From Paraburkholderia adhaesiva (GTDB lineage: Bacteria > Pseudomonadota > Gammaproteobacteria > Burkholderiales > Burkholderiaceae), in contig NZ_JAJEJQ010000002.1 in the NCBI RefSeq assembly GCF_021390575.1, forward strand, positions 1,674,001-1,738,000: DNA of 64,000 bases, read 5' to 3'. Of this stretch, positions 1 through 8,902 are shown in pieces (position 1 is the first letter of the stretch; each line of letters begins with the position of its first letter). Both the position numbers and the translations under genes were made by a program. The notes beneath the pieces are model-generated. The model saw nothing but the letters and a program-made list of their open reading frames with translations, ran no database searches and was not told the DNA's origin.

Positions 1-708
1 ACACTGGATCACACCGCAACGACAATCGGTAGTAGAACCCTGTCGAACCAGACACTCAGTCGTGCCGATATTCACCGACTAATCGGCGAGTCGGACGAAC
101 CATTGCACTTCCAGGATTGCGATCTGGAAGGTGCAGACCTCGCACGGCTGGAATTGCGCGGTGCGACGTTTGAGCGATGCGTGATCGTCGAGACATCGTT
201 TTTTGGCGCATCGCTCGCCCAGACCCGTTGGATTCGATGCCGTGCGCGCGAGGCCGATTTTGGGTCAGCGGACCTCGTCGACGCCACATTCCAGTCGAGT
301 GATCTCAACAATACGAGTTGGAGGCGCGCGAAACTGGGATCGGCCCGCTTCAAAGAATGCAAGCTGACGGGAGCCAATATCGAGGACTGCGCGACACTCG
401 GCCTCGAATTCGTGGAGACGCTGCTGGTCGGTGCACATTTACGGCGGTTGTCCTTCCGCAAAGCGACGCTCAAGAATCTCGATTTCTCAGATGCCGACCT
501 CGCCGGCGCAGATTTTCGCGACGCTATATTCGAGGGCGGCAGTCTCAGAAACGCACAACTAACGGATGCCCGATTTGACGGCGCAGATCTGCGCGGAGTG
601 GATCTGAGTGGCGTGCGCCTCGTCGACGCCGGACTGTTTCGAGGCGCAACGATCTCATCCCAGCAGGCAGCAGCCCTGGTGACCGAACTGGGCCTACGGG
701 TGGTATGA
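1..708 (+). CDS. Pentapeptide-repeat protein (5' end outside window)
   Basis: The frame is open from base 1, so the gene begins upstream of the window. The visible 235 codons are a run of A(D/N)LXX-type pentapeptides (EGADLARLEL, SADLVDATF, DADLAGADF, DGADLRGVDL). These repeats fold as a right-handed quadrilateral beta-helix in the McbG/Qnr/MfpA superfamily. Some members mimic DNA and protect gyrase; most have no known function. The C terminus (QQAAALVTELGLRVV) is the usual closing helix of Qnr/McbG-like proteins. I see no signal peptide in the visible part, so a cytoplasmic location is likely. Family is secure; any link to quinolone or microcin protection is only a possibility. Confidence 0.85.
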   Translation, partial: TLDHTATTIGSRTLSNQTLSRADIHRLIGESDEPLHFQDCDLEGADLARLELRGATFERCVIVETSFFGASLAQTRWIRCRAREADFGSADLVDATFQSSDLNNTSWRRAKLGSARFKECKLTGANIEDCATLGLEFVETLLVGAHLRRLSFRKATLKNLDFSDADLAGADFRDAIFEGGSLRNAQLTDARFDGADLRGVDLSGVRLVDAGLFRGATISSQQAAALVTELGLRVV

Positions 709-1258
709 CGTTGGCCGCTGCGCAGCACTCGAAGGGGCGTTGGTTTGATACGCCACAATGGCCTGAACCTTGCCGGTCGAATGGCAAGGTTGGACGCGGA
801 TCGTGGCAAATTTGACTGGAGAGCTGAAGGCGGTCATCGATCGCATTCGCGCTCGGAAGACCACACGGAAGATCGCCAGAGCGACGCTCGTAGTTAACAA
901 GAAAGGCGAGCGCATGACAGTGGGATGCCCTGCCGAATTGCGGAGCGGTCTGGAGACCGGATTTCGCGACGAAATTTAGTTCGAGGTCGTCTTGTGCAGG
1001 GGCGCCACAAACGCCTCGGCTTGCATGGCATTGGCGGGAACGAGATTCAGGAATTCGTCTTGATGCGAGTCCACGGTCGTCGTCGTTGCGTTGCAAGCAT
1101 GGCGCCCAGAGTATCGGACCGTTGCCGACCAAAATGAGACATCTGACCCGGACTTCACGAATGACCGCTCAAGTACCCACACTTGCCCCCGATTGCCGCT
1201 ATACGAACGCCACCAACGCCGCGCCTCCTGGCGCGCATGCACCTGTTGTAACAACGCT
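709..1258. other. Gene-poor stretch between pentapeptide gene and MFS gene
   Basis: No intact gene is visible. It holds an integrase-like fragment (annotated separately) and otherwise degraded sequence with short open frames that lack ribosome-binding sites. A decayed insertion site is plausible. Confidence 0.5.
770..926 (+). pseudogene. Tyrosine-recombinase (integrase) fragment
   Basis: The frame from 770 reads LTGELKAVIDRIRARK, then LVVNKKGERMT. This resembles the segment of phage-type tyrosine recombinases just before the catalytic HxxR region (commonly 'TGELAAVLERIRARK ... LLVNERGLPLT'). Neither the N-terminal DNA-binding part nor the catalytic Arg-His-Arg-Tyr residues are present, and homology fades after about 920. 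I read it as the remnant of an integrase, hence of a former mobile element near the left edge. The match is short and made by eye. Confidence 0.4.
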
Positions 1259-2644
1259 TCAATTTGCACATGCCTTGATCGGCGATCCAGATTTTGCGAG
1301 GCCAAGCCATATTGTCATAAGGCTCAAAAGTGTCACGGCGAAGGCGAGCATCACGGCGACATGCAGTCCCGCGGCGAGATCGCCGGACTCGGGGTGCACG
1401 AGCGAACCGAACACGCCCACGCCCACGACGCCGCCGATCTGTCGCGCGGTATTCAGCACGCCCGAAGCAATGCCGATGGACGTCGATTCGACATGCGCGA
1501 GCACAGCGGTATTGATCGACGGCACCGCGAGCGCGACGCCGGTGCCGACGGCCAGCAAGGGCAACGCGATGGCGAGCGCGTTACTGTCCGCTCGGACAAA
1601 CGCCAGCGAGACATAACCGAGCGCCGCCAGCGACTGGCCTACGACCATCGGCAAGCGATGACCGAAGCGCGCGGTGAGGCGGCCCGATACGACGTTTGCG
1701 ACGGTCACGACGGCGGTCATCGGCAGGAATGCGATGCCGGTTTCGAGCGGCGTGTCGTGACGCGCATTCTGGAAGAACAGGCTCATCGCGAACATCAATC
1801 CGTAATAGCCAAAGTTAAGCGTGAGGCCCGTGATCGAACTTACGTTCAGCACGGCGTTGCGAAATAGCGCGAGCGGCAACAGCGGCTGCGCGTGACGCGC
1901 CTCGACGGCGATGAACAACGCTCCCGCCGCCAGCGCAGCCGCAAGGCTCGTCATGACCGTCGCGCTCGTCCAGCCGAGCCGGCCGCTTTCGATGACGGCA
2001 TACGTCAACGCGGCCAGCGTGACGATTGCGAGCAGTTGTCCAGCCAGATCGATGCGGCGCGCAGCGTGACGCACGGTGTGAGGCGCATGAGCGAGCGTGA
2101 GCCAGATGCCGGCGACGCCAATCGGCACGTTGATCAGGAAGATCGACCGCCAGCCGAAATTATCGACCAACACGCCGCCGACCAGCGGGCCCGCGCCGAG
2201 CGCAAGTGCTGCGGTGCCGGCCCAGATGCTGACTGCGTTGGCGCGCGCAGGCGGATCCGGAAATGCCGCGCCGAGCAGCGCCAGCGATGAGGGCACGCAC
2301 AGAGCCGCGCCCACGCCTTGCAGTATGCGTGAAGCGATGAGCACCGCCGCGTTACCCGAGAGCCCGCAGCCGATTGACGCGCAGGTGAACACCGCGAAGC
2401 CGCCGATGAAAATGCGACGCGCGCCGAAGCGGTCAGCGAGCGCGCCTGCCGTGAGCAGCAGGCAGGCGAACGCCAGCGTATACGCGTTGACGACCCATTC
2501 GAGCGTCGTTGCGTCGATCGCGAGGCCCGCACGCATGCGGTCGAGTGCGACATTTACGACCGTTACATCGAGACAGATGATGACAAAACCGAGGCTCGTC
2601 GCCAGTAAGGCGAGCCGCGGCGTACTGGTGTGTCGTATGTGCAT
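1259..2644 (-). CDS. MFS drug/solute exporter, DHA2 (EmrB/QacA) family
   Basis: A 461-aa inner-membrane protein with the hydrophobic pattern expected of 14-TM proton-coupled exporters. It has the family motif LDVTVVNVALD in TM1, motif A (GALADRFGARR) in the first cytoplasmic loop, and a motif C-like stretch in TM5 (LALGAGPLVGGVLVD). The frame stays open a further 79 codons upstream. I chose the ATG at 2644 because the hydrophobic core starts about 10 residues later, as in relatives. It is divergent from a LysR gene at 2778, the usual arrangement for a LysR-controlled efflux pump. The substrate cannot be told from sequence. Confidence 0.88.
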   Translation of the reverse strand: MHIRHTSTPRLALLATSLGFVIICLDVTVVNVALDRMRAGLAIDATTLEWVVNAYTLAFACLLLTAGALADRFGARRIFIGGFAVFTCASIGCGLSGNAAVLIASRILQGVGAALCVPSSLALLGAAFPDPPARANAVSIWAGTAALALGAGPLVGGVLVDNFGWRSIFLINVPIGVAGIWLTLAHAPHTVRHAARRIDLAGQLLAIVTLAALTYAVIESGRLGWTSATVMTSLAAALAAGALFIAVEARHAQPLLPLALFRNAVLNVSSITGLTLNFGYYGLMFAMSLFFQNARHDTPLETGIAFLPMTAVVTVANVVSGRLTARFGHRLPMVVGQSLAALGYVSLAFVRADSNALAIALPLLAVGTGVALAVPSINTAVLAHVESTSIGIASGVLNTARQIGGVVGVGVFGSLVHPESGDLAAGLHVAVMLAFAVTLLSLMTIWLGLAKSGSPIKACAN

Positions 2645-2680
2645 GATGTCCGTGCGGGAAATGACGCGAGCGAGCCGAAT

Positions 2681-2696
2681 CGACCTGCGCAGGTCG
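2681..2696. promoter_or_regulatory. 16-bp perfect palindrome in MFS/LysR divergent region
   Basis: CGACCTGCGCAGGTCG is its own reverse complement. It lies in the 133-bp gap between the divergent MFS gene (start 2644) and the LysR gene (start 2778), so it is a candidate operator for the exporter. It lacks the classic LysR T-N11-A spacing, so another regulator is possible. Confidence 0.4.
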
Positions 2697-2777
2697 TTGC
2701 GAAGCCCGAACTGTATTCCATAAGCGGCACTTGATAAATGAAGCGCAATTAGACACAGAACCCAGTAGTATTGAGGA

Positions 2778-3695
2778 ATGGATCTTCTCAAAGCGATGAC
2801 GGTGTTCGTACGCGTGGTGGAAACCGGTAACCTGACGTCGGCGGCGGTGGCGTGCGACCTGTCGCCGACGATGGTCGGCAATCACCTTCAGGCGTTGGAG
2901 GCGCGACTCGGCACGCGGCTCATCCATCGCACCACGCGCAAGCAGCAGGTTAGCGCGTTCGGTCAGACGTACTACGAACGCTGCGTCGAGATACTCGGCC
3001 TGATCGACGATTCGGAACGGCTCGCGCACGATCACCTCGCGACGCCGCGCGGCCGGTTGCGCGTGACGGCGCCTGTCATGTTCACCAACGAGTGCCTGAT
3101 TCCGGCCATCGCGGAATACTGCGAAAGCTACCCCGAGGTGAAACTCGATATCGTCGCGACCGACGCAATCTCGGATCTCGTCAACGACGGCTTTGAGGCC
3201 GCGATTCGCATAGGCCCGCTGGGCAATCCGGATCTGGTCGCGCGGCCGCTCAAGCCGTATCGGCTCGTGCTATGCGCTTCGCCCAATTACCTGAAAGCGC
3301 ACGGCACGCCCGCGACGCCCGACGCGTTGAGCACGCACCAGTGCCTGACTTACGCGTTTCCGCCGCGCTCCGAATGGTACGCGGCGCAGCCCGAGTGGGT
3401 GCTGCATGGCGCAGAAGGGCGCGTGGTCGTGCGTGTGGATGGGCGCCTGAAAATCGACAACTCCGAAGCGTTGCGTCGCGCCGTAGTGCGGGGCCTGGGC
3501 GTCGCGATGCTGCCGGAGATTCTGGTGAACGACGATCTGCGCGCGAAGCAGCTCGTGGAAGTGCTGCCGGACTATGCCGCGCCCGAGCGGCAACTAAATC
3601 TGCTTTATCTGCGCGAGCGGCACACGTCGCCAAAACTGCGCAGCTTCATCGACTTTGTGGTCAAACGCTTCGGCGGAAACGACGACGCATCGTAG
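2778..3695 (+). CDS. LysR-family transcriptional regulator
   Basis: A 305-aa regulator. The N-terminal winged helix-turn-helix spans about residues 1-60 (MTVFVRVVETGNLTSAAVA ... LEARLGTRLIHRTTR). It is followed by a linker helix and a periplasmic-binding-protein-like effector domain from about residue 90, of the substrate-binding type often called CrgA/DsdC-like (GRLRVTAPV ... DAISDLVNDGFEAAIRIG). It is divergent from the DHA2 exporter at 1259-2644 and is its most likely regulator. The inducer is unknown. Confidence 0.9.
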   Translation: MDLLKAMTVFVRVVETGNLTSAAVACDLSPTMVGNHLQALEARLGTRLIHRTTRKQQVSAFGQTYYERCVEILGLIDDSERLAHDHLATPRGRLRVTAPVMFTNECLIPAIAEYCESYPEVKLDIVATDAISDLVNDGFEAAIRIGPLGNPDLVARPLKPYRLVLCASPNYLKAHGTPATPDALSTHQCLTYAFPPRSEWYAAQPEWVLHGAEGRVVVRVDGRLKIDNSEALRRAVVRGLGVAMLPEILVNDDLRAKQLVEVLPDYAAPERQLNLLYLRERHTSPKLRSFIDFVVKRFGGNDDAS

Positions 3696-4012
3696 TAATT
3701 GAACGGAAAACAGCACCAAGCGGCCATTCTTATGACGCAATTGAATGGCTCTTTGTGGCCGCGTGCCGACTCGCGCAATTCGCATGAGTCGAAGCCTTTG
3801 TGTAATACCACGACCGGCCGGGTGCGACCCGAAGTGGCCCTCCAATACGTCGCCAAGACGGTCTGTTTTCGGACGCCAGGCAGACAGACAGGCTCGCGAA
3901 ACAAACGAAGCATTCGCTTATCTCGACGATGCGATAATCCGGCGCAGATTGAGTACTGCTTCGTGCCCAACAGCCGTATCGCTTTAGTGCCTGTCAGTCG
4001 TCTGGAAGAAAA
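3696..4012. other. Intergenic region between two LysR genes
   Basis: 317 bp without a convincing gene. Near its right end an inverted repeat TTATC (3918-3922)-N10-GATAA (3933-3937) overlaps a GATAAT -10-like hexamer about 75 bp before the next LysR start. It is a possible autoregulatory site. Nothing else stands out. Confidence 0.4.
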
Positions 4013-4927
4013 ATGGATAAATTCGACGCAATGCGCGTGTTTGTGCGCGTGGTGGAATCGGGAACCTTTACGAAAGCCTCCGAAACCCTCAACCTCCAGA
4101 AGGCGACCGTCACGCGGCTGGTAAAGATGCTGGAAGACGATCTAGCTACGAAACTGCTCAATCGCACGACCCGGCGCGTCACCGTGACGCCCGATGGCTC
4201 GGCCTATTACGATCGGGCCGTGCGCCTGCTGGCTGACCTCGAGGAGCTGGAAAACTCCATGACCGGCGCCAGGTCCAATCCAAAAGGCCGACTGCGCATC
4301 AATCTTCCGCGTCCGCTGGCCCAGTCGGTGGTCGTGCCTGCCCTGTCCGATTTTCTCGCGAGATACCCGGAGATCGACCTGGAGATCGGTGCCAGCGACA
4401 CACCCGTCGACCTGTTCGCGGACAACGTGGATTGCGCAATCCGCATCGGAACCGTAACAGATCAATCGCTGGTGGCGAGACGGATTGCTCTCAGCCATTT
4501 CGAACTCTGCGCATCGCCGGATTACTGGAAAAAGCACGGCAAGCCACAGCACCCGAGCGAGATCGATCTTCACCACACGGTGATCCACATGATCTCGGCG
4601 AGAACGGCCAGACCATTCCCGATCATAGCCAGTCGCGGCAGCGAAACCGTCGATATTCAGGGCAGGAAAGCCCTCCTCTGCAACGATGTGTCGACCTGCA
4701 CCGACCTTGCCAGAAACGGACTGGGCATCATCAGTGGCGGAACGTTCATGACCGCACCGCTGATTGCCTCGGGCGAACTGGAGAGCTGCCTCGCGCTTTG
4801 GCAGCTTCCGCCTATGCCGGTATCGATCGTCTATCCGCCGAATCGGCATATCAGCAACAAAGTGCGTGTTTTCGCGGACTGGGTCATCGAGCTATTCGCG
4901 CGGCATCCGTCGCAGAAGTCGTCGTAA
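4013..4927 (+). CDS. LysR-family transcriptional regulator
   Basis: 304 aa. The N-terminal HTH (MRVFVRVVESGTFTKASETLNLQKATVTRLVKMLE) is followed by a C-terminal effector domain beginning at the hallmark segment NPKGRLRINLPRPLAQ, with ELCASPDYWKKHG in the second subdomain. It sits on the same strand upstream of a small membrane protein and a QorB-like reductase (5075-6538). No divergent partner is adjacent, so those downstream genes may be its targets; that is inference. Confidence 0.88.
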   Translation: MDKFDAMRVFVRVVESGTFTKASETLNLQKATVTRLVKMLEDDLATKLLNRTTRRVTVTPDGSAYYDRAVRLLADLEELENSMTGARSNPKGRLRINLPRPLAQSVVVPALSDFLARYPEIDLEIGASDTPVDLFADNVDCAIRIGTVTDQSLVARRIALSHFELCASPDYWKKHGKPQHPSEIDLHHTVIHMISARTARPFPIIASRGSETVDIQGRKALLCNDVSTCTDLARNGLGIISGGTFMTAPLIASGELESCLALWQLPPMPVSIVYPPNRHISNKVRVFADWVIELFARHPSQKSS

Positions 4928-5074
4928 TTCTGGTTCGATTCAGGGGGGTATTCGACAACAATCTTTTGATAAAGCAGGAGTTTCTCAGACGGGTCCAGGT
5001 TTTTTAGACTGCTTTCGACGACGGGGCAACGCTCCGGTGTCCACATTCCACCCAGTTTTATGCGGAAGCAGATC

Positions 5075-5581
5075 ATGAAAACGACAGACACAACGCCGGA
5101 TCTACAATCGACGCGGCCGGCAAATTCGCAAGGCCGTTTCCCTCCCGCGCTGACCCGTGGCACGAACGCCGGGCTGGCCGCCGGCGTTATCGTGCTGGTC
5201 CCGGTTTTAATCCTGCAACTGGCGCGAGGCATCGGCGTCATTCCGGAAATGCAGCTGGCGGCCAGCAGCCTGATTGGCATGGCCGCCTACGGAGGCACCA
5301 CCGGCCTTATTCTGGGTACCGCGCTTCACTTCTTTGTATCGATCGTTCCGGCAATCGCCTACGCTCTGGTTGCGTCGCGCCTGCCGGTCGTGAACCGCCT
5401 GGCGTGGCTGGGCGGCCCGCTACTCGGCATCATCGTATTTTTGTTCATGGGCTTCGTCGTGTTGCCGCACAGCGCGTTCATCACTCCTCGATCGGTATCG
5501 CCGATGCCCTTCCTGGCCGCCCTGCTCATCCATATGTTCGGCCTCGGTCTGCCGATCGCACTGATCGTACGGCGCGGATGA
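5075..5581 (+). CDS. Small integral membrane protein
   Basis: 168 aa with about four hydrophobic helices (GLAAGVIVLVPVLILQLA, LIGMAAYGGTTGLILGTALHF, IVPAIAYALVA, LLGIIVFLFMGFVVLP). The organisation resembles small DUF1440-like inner-membrane proteins, but I do not recognise the family firmly. I start at the ATG at 5075 rather than 5060 because GGAAG lies at a good distance upstream of the former. It is about 100 bp upstream of a QorB-type reductase and possibly co-transcribed with it. Function unknown. Confidence 0.7.
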   Translation: MKTTDTTPDLQSTRPANSQGRFPPALTRGTNAGLAAGVIVLVPVLILQLARGIGVIPEMQLAASSLIGMAAYGGTTGLILGTALHFFVSIVPAIAYALVASRLPVVNRLAWLGGPLLGIIVFLFMGFVVLPHSAFITPRSVSPMPFLAALLIHMFGLGLPIALIVRRG

Positions 5582-5683
5582 TTGCCGCCTGAATCGGGAA
5601 ACGTCAAGCCTCCCATTTTGTATCAAATAAGTAGTAATCCAGAATTTATTCAGCGTCAGTTTCGAGAAAAAAGGAAAAACAAA

Positions 5684-6538
5684 ATGATCGCCATTACTGG
5701 GGCCAATGGAAATCTTGGCCGACTGGTTGTCAAAGGTCTTCTGCAATCCATCCCTGCCAGCCAGATCGTCGCGGCAGTCCGGAGCCCTGAAAAGGCCGAT
5801 GACTTGCGCGCCCTCGGCGCACAGATACGCGAGGCAGACTACGATCGTCCCGATACGCTGGTCGAAGCGTTCAAGGGTGTGGAGAAGCTGTTGCTTATCT
5901 CGGCGGTGCAGCCAGGGGAAAGATTCCGGCAACATCGGGCTGTGATTGACGCTGCCAGGCAAGCGGGCGTCAAGCTGATTGCCTATACCAGCCTGCTACG
6001 CGCCGACACGTCCAATCTGATTCTTGCCGACGAGCACAACCGGACCGAAGCGTATTTGAAGTCCAGTGGCGTGAACTTCGTGGTGTTACGCAATGGCTGG
6101 TACCTCGAGAACCACACCAGCGGACTTGCCGCGGCGCTCGCCAATTCGGCAATCACCGGCAGCGCAGGGCAAGGCCGATTTGCCTCTGCATCTCGCGCCG
6201 ATTATGCAGATGCGGCGGTGACGGTCCTCACTCAACCCGGTCATATCAACCAGACTTATGAACTGGCGGGAGATGAGGCCTATTCGCTGGCGGAACTGGC
6301 CGAGGAAGTATCGAAGCAGGCGGGCCGAACGATCGTGTATAACCACCTGTCCGCCGCCGATTATGAGGCCGCGCTGCTGGGCTTCGGTCTGCCGAAGATG
6401 ATTGCCGATGTCGTCGTCGACGCCGACCTGAAGGCGTCGGCAGGAGAACTGGATAGCGCCTCTCGCGATCTTTCCAGGCTTCTCGGACGGAGCACGACGA
6501 CGCTGGTCCAGGCGGTAAAGGCGGCATTGCGGGGCTGA
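5684..6538 (+). CDS. NmrA/QorB-type NAD(P)H-dependent oxidoreductase
   Basis: 284 aa atypical short-chain dehydrogenase with an N-terminal Rossmann motif MIAITGANGNLG. The body matches E. coli QorB (YtfG)-type quinone oxidoreductase: AVQPGERFRQHRAVIDAARQAGVKLIAYTS, then LRNGWYLEN. These proteins bind NADPH and reduce quinones, or act as NmrA-like redox sensors. The start at 5684 is set by AAAAAAGGA upstream; a longer frame begins at 5582 but has no ribosome-binding site. Likely cytoplasmic. Confidence 0.88.
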   Translation: MIAITGANGNLGRLVVKGLLQSIPASQIVAAVRSPEKADDLRALGAQIREADYDRPDTLVEAFKGVEKLLLISAVQPGERFRQHRAVIDAARQAGVKLIAYTSLLRADTSNLILADEHNRTEAYLKSSGVNFVVLRNGWYLENHTSGLAAALANSAITGSAGQGRFASASRADYADAAVTVLTQPGHINQTYELAGDEAYSLAELAEEVSKQAGRTIVYNHLSAADYEAALLGFGLPKMIADVVVDADLKASAGELDSASRDLSRLLGRSTTTLVQAVKAALRG

Positions 6539-6776
6539 TCTGGTACGGACGCGCGGCTGGAAAGCGAAGTACCCCGACAAGCGAATTGACTCCACGAAGT
6601 TGGACGCCGATCCAACTATTGGGATTCCGTTCAAATGCGGGGTATTTTGTTTGATGCTCGTGGCGGGAATGCCGACCCGAAAGAGAAATTTCCCGCCATG
6701 TCGGAACTCGTCGAAGTCGCCGCAGCGACCTCAATCATCAGTGAGGGATGACTACTCGAACGACAGGTGCGCATAT

Positions 6777-7682
6777 TCAGCATCGGATGCTGCGCTTCCA
6801 TGCGGCGGGACTGACTCCCACGAATGATTTGAACACGCGGGTGAAATGGCTTTGGTCCGCAAATCCGCAACTGGCTGCGACTTCGGCGACGGACATCTCG
6901 GTGCGCCTGAGAAGTGCTTTTGAACGTTCGACGCGATGGCGCAACATCCAGCGGTGCGGCGGGTCCCCGGTGCTTGCCTTAAATGCACGAATAAAATGGC
7001 TGACTGACAGTCCGCTTTCGGAGGCAAGCGTTTTCAGCGATACATCGGCGTCAATCTGCGACGCCATGGCGTCCCTGGCGCGCCGGAGTTGCCATGGGGC
7101 AAGCATCCCCGGCCGCTCTTTTGGGATGCGCATACCGCCCAACCGTTGCGCGAAATAGGTGTACGCACCAAGCATGACGTGTTCGGCATACATCGAACTC
7201 ACTTCGTATGGTCGCTCCAGCGCAGGGAGAAGTGAATTTCCAAGGTGCCATATCGTCTCGTCCAGCACCCCGCCTGGCTGGCAGTAGAGATGATCGATAC
7301 GCGCCACGCCAGATTCATCGGCTATCTCGTTCAGCGCGGTTTGTGGGACCGTGAACATCAGGTTGTCGAACGGGCTGATCAAGTTCGCACACGGCAGTTC
7401 AAGGTGGTTAACCACGCTGGTTGTTCGCGCCAGATAGGCGCCGCGGTGGATACACCTGCCATCAAGGAAAAGCTCTCTTTGCGTCTGCTCGCGCAATTGA
7501 AGCATCACCGAAAAGACGGCATCGCATTGGGGCGGCGTCACAAGTCCGTGCCCTGGCGTATCCCGGCGCAAGCGCGACACCAGCAGGCGTGACGTTTTCG
7601 GGCCCCTGGTGGTCAGTTGCGACACCGAGTCGGCCTTGAATAGCTCGACGAAGTTCCGGCTGTAGCTGAGATCCGACTGCAT
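6777..7682 (-). CDS. AraC-family transcriptional regulator
   Basis: 301 aa. The C-terminal AraC/XylS DNA-binding domain has two helix-turn-helix motifs (SLKTLASESGLSVSHFIRAFK and SVAEVAASCGFADQSHFTRVFK). The N-terminal part (about 180 aa) is not clearly a cupin. The ATG at 7682 is chosen over the longer frame from 7754 because TGAGGAG lies seven bases upstream. It is divergent from the hydrolase/isochorismatase/SDR series at 7935-10495, with a long inverted repeat between them, so it probably controls that series. Confidence 0.9.
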   Translation of the reverse strand: MQSDLSYSRNFVELFKADSVSQLTTRGPKTSRLLVSRLRRDTPGHGLVTPPQCDAVFSVMLQLREQTQRELFLDGRCIHRGAYLARTTSVVNHLELPCANLISPFDNLMFTVPQTALNEIADESGVARIDHLYCQPGGVLDETIWHLGNSLLPALERPYEVSSMYAEHVMLGAYTYFAQRLGGMRIPKERPGMLAPWQLRRARDAMASQIDADVSLKTLASESGLSVSHFIRAFKASTGDPPHRWMLRHRVERSKALLRRTEMSVAEVAASCGFADQSHFTRVFKSFVGVSPAAWKRSIRC

Positions 7683-7751
7683 GCCTAGCTCCTCATTTAG
7701 AAGCGCCAATCTGGTCTGACGAATCCTGTAGCCGGGCGAACAAATCGCAAT

Positions 7752-7808
7752 CATCTGGAACTCGATAAATCAGCGATTTGCGGCATTGAAATTGTCGAGT
7801 TCCAGATG
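7752..7808. promoter_or_regulatory. 14-bp perfect inverted repeat between AraC gene and hydrolase
   Basis: The arms are CATCTGGAACTCGA (7752-7765) and TCGAGTTCCAGATG (7795-7808), separated by 29 bp. The repeat sits in the 252-bp divergent region between the AraC regulator (7682) and the epoxide-hydrolase-like gene (7935). The arm spacing puts the half-sites about four helical turns apart, compatible with a dimeric AraC-type regulator or DNA looping. Confidence 0.55.
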
Positions 7809-7934
7809 CTGGCACACGGAACGCGACGGGAAAGGGCTAAACCGCACATTTTGGCCAAAAAACGCGCATATCAATCAAGACGCCCGTGCTTTGCCGATGC
7901 TCTCATGCAATCACCCGACAAACGGACGATCGCG

Positions 7935-8864
7935 ATGAAACAGGCATTAGTGCTTCTTGTCGCCTTGATGGGACTCAGCAAGGCGGCATTGGCGGACCAG
8001 ACGACCTTTCCGGGTGGATTTCGCACTGAGGAGATCGTGTCGAACGGTACGACCATTCACGTTCGTGTGGGCGGCAGTGGCCCGGCTGTTGTGTTGTTGC
8101 ACGGCTACGCCGACACGGGTGACATGTGGGCGCCGCTGGCCGCGGAATTGATGCGTGATCACACCGTAATCGCCCCGGATTTACGTGGTATGGGATTGTC
8201 CGCGGTCGCTACGGAGGGCTTCACCAAGAAGAACGAAGCCGAAGATGTGGCGGGTGTGATGGACGCACTCAAGGTGCAACAAGCGGTGGTTGTCGGTCAC
8301 GACATCGGCAATATGGTTGCTTTTGCATTCGCTGAAGCGCACCCAGACCGTACTAGCCGCCTCATCATGATGGATGCACCGGTTCCCGGTGTCGGCCCTT
8401 GGGACGACATCCTCAAGAGCCCGCTGCTCTGGCATTTCCGCTTTGGTGGCCCCGATATGGAGCGGCTGGTTGCGGGACGTGAGCGTATTTACCTCGACCG
8501 GTTCTGGAATGACTTCGCCGCCGATCCGGCGCATTTTCCCGAAGCGTCGCGGCGCCATTATGCGTCTCTCTATGCCCAGCCAGGTCGCATGCACGCGGGT
8601 TTTCTGCAATTCGCCGCATTTGACCAGGACGTGACGGACAACCGGCTATCAGTCTCACGTGGACGTCTGCAAATGCCGGTACTGGCCATAGGCGGCGGCC
8701 ACTCGCTGGGCGCGACCATGGCTTACATCATGCGCTTCGCCGCCGACGACGTGGATCAGGTGGTGATAGCCGATTCCGGGCACTGGCTCATGGAAGAACA
8801 GCCCGAGCAAACCGTCGCCGCCATTCGCACCTTCATAGATCGACCATCGCTGCAGTGCCAGTGA
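7935..8864 (+). CDS. Exported alpha/beta hydrolase, epoxide hydrolase/dehalogenase type
   Basis: 309 aa. An N-terminal signal peptide (MKQALVLLVALMGLSKAALA) predicts export to the periplasm. The mature part is an alpha/beta hydrolase with the oxyanion motif HGYADTGDMW. The nucleophile elbow GHDIGN carries Asp, not Ser, which is typical of epoxide hydrolases and haloalkane/fluoroacetate dehalogenases. The catalytic His is in DSGHWLMEEQ near the C terminus. The ATG at 7935 is selected because it starts the signal peptide. It leads a same-strand series with an isochorismatase-fold enzyme and an SDR, opposite an AraC regulator. Confidence 0.88.
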   Translation: MKQALVLLVALMGLSKAALADQTTFPGGFRTEEIVSNGTTIHVRVGGSGPAVVLLHGYADTGDMWAPLAAELMRDHTVIAPDLRGMGLSAVATEGFTKKNEAEDVAGVMDALKVQQAVVVGHDIGNMVAFAFAEAHPDRTSRLIMMDAPVPGVGPWDDILKSPLLWHFRFGGPDMERLVAGRERIYLDRFWNDFAADPAHFPEASRRHYASLYAQPGRMHAGFLQFAAFDQDVTDNRLSVSRGRLQMPVLAIGGGHSLGATMAYIMRFAADDVDQVVIADSGHWLMEEQPEQTVAAIRTFIDRPSLQCQ

Positions 8865-8902
8865 CTGCCGACAATTTTCCTTGACGCCAACAGGAGAGCA
8901 CG

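Noticed and set aside
976..1305. 109-codon minus-strand frame with a TTTTVDSHQDEF stretch faintly like IS3 transposases
   Set aside because: The resemblance is too short and lacks any catalytic DDE residue; not reported as a feature.
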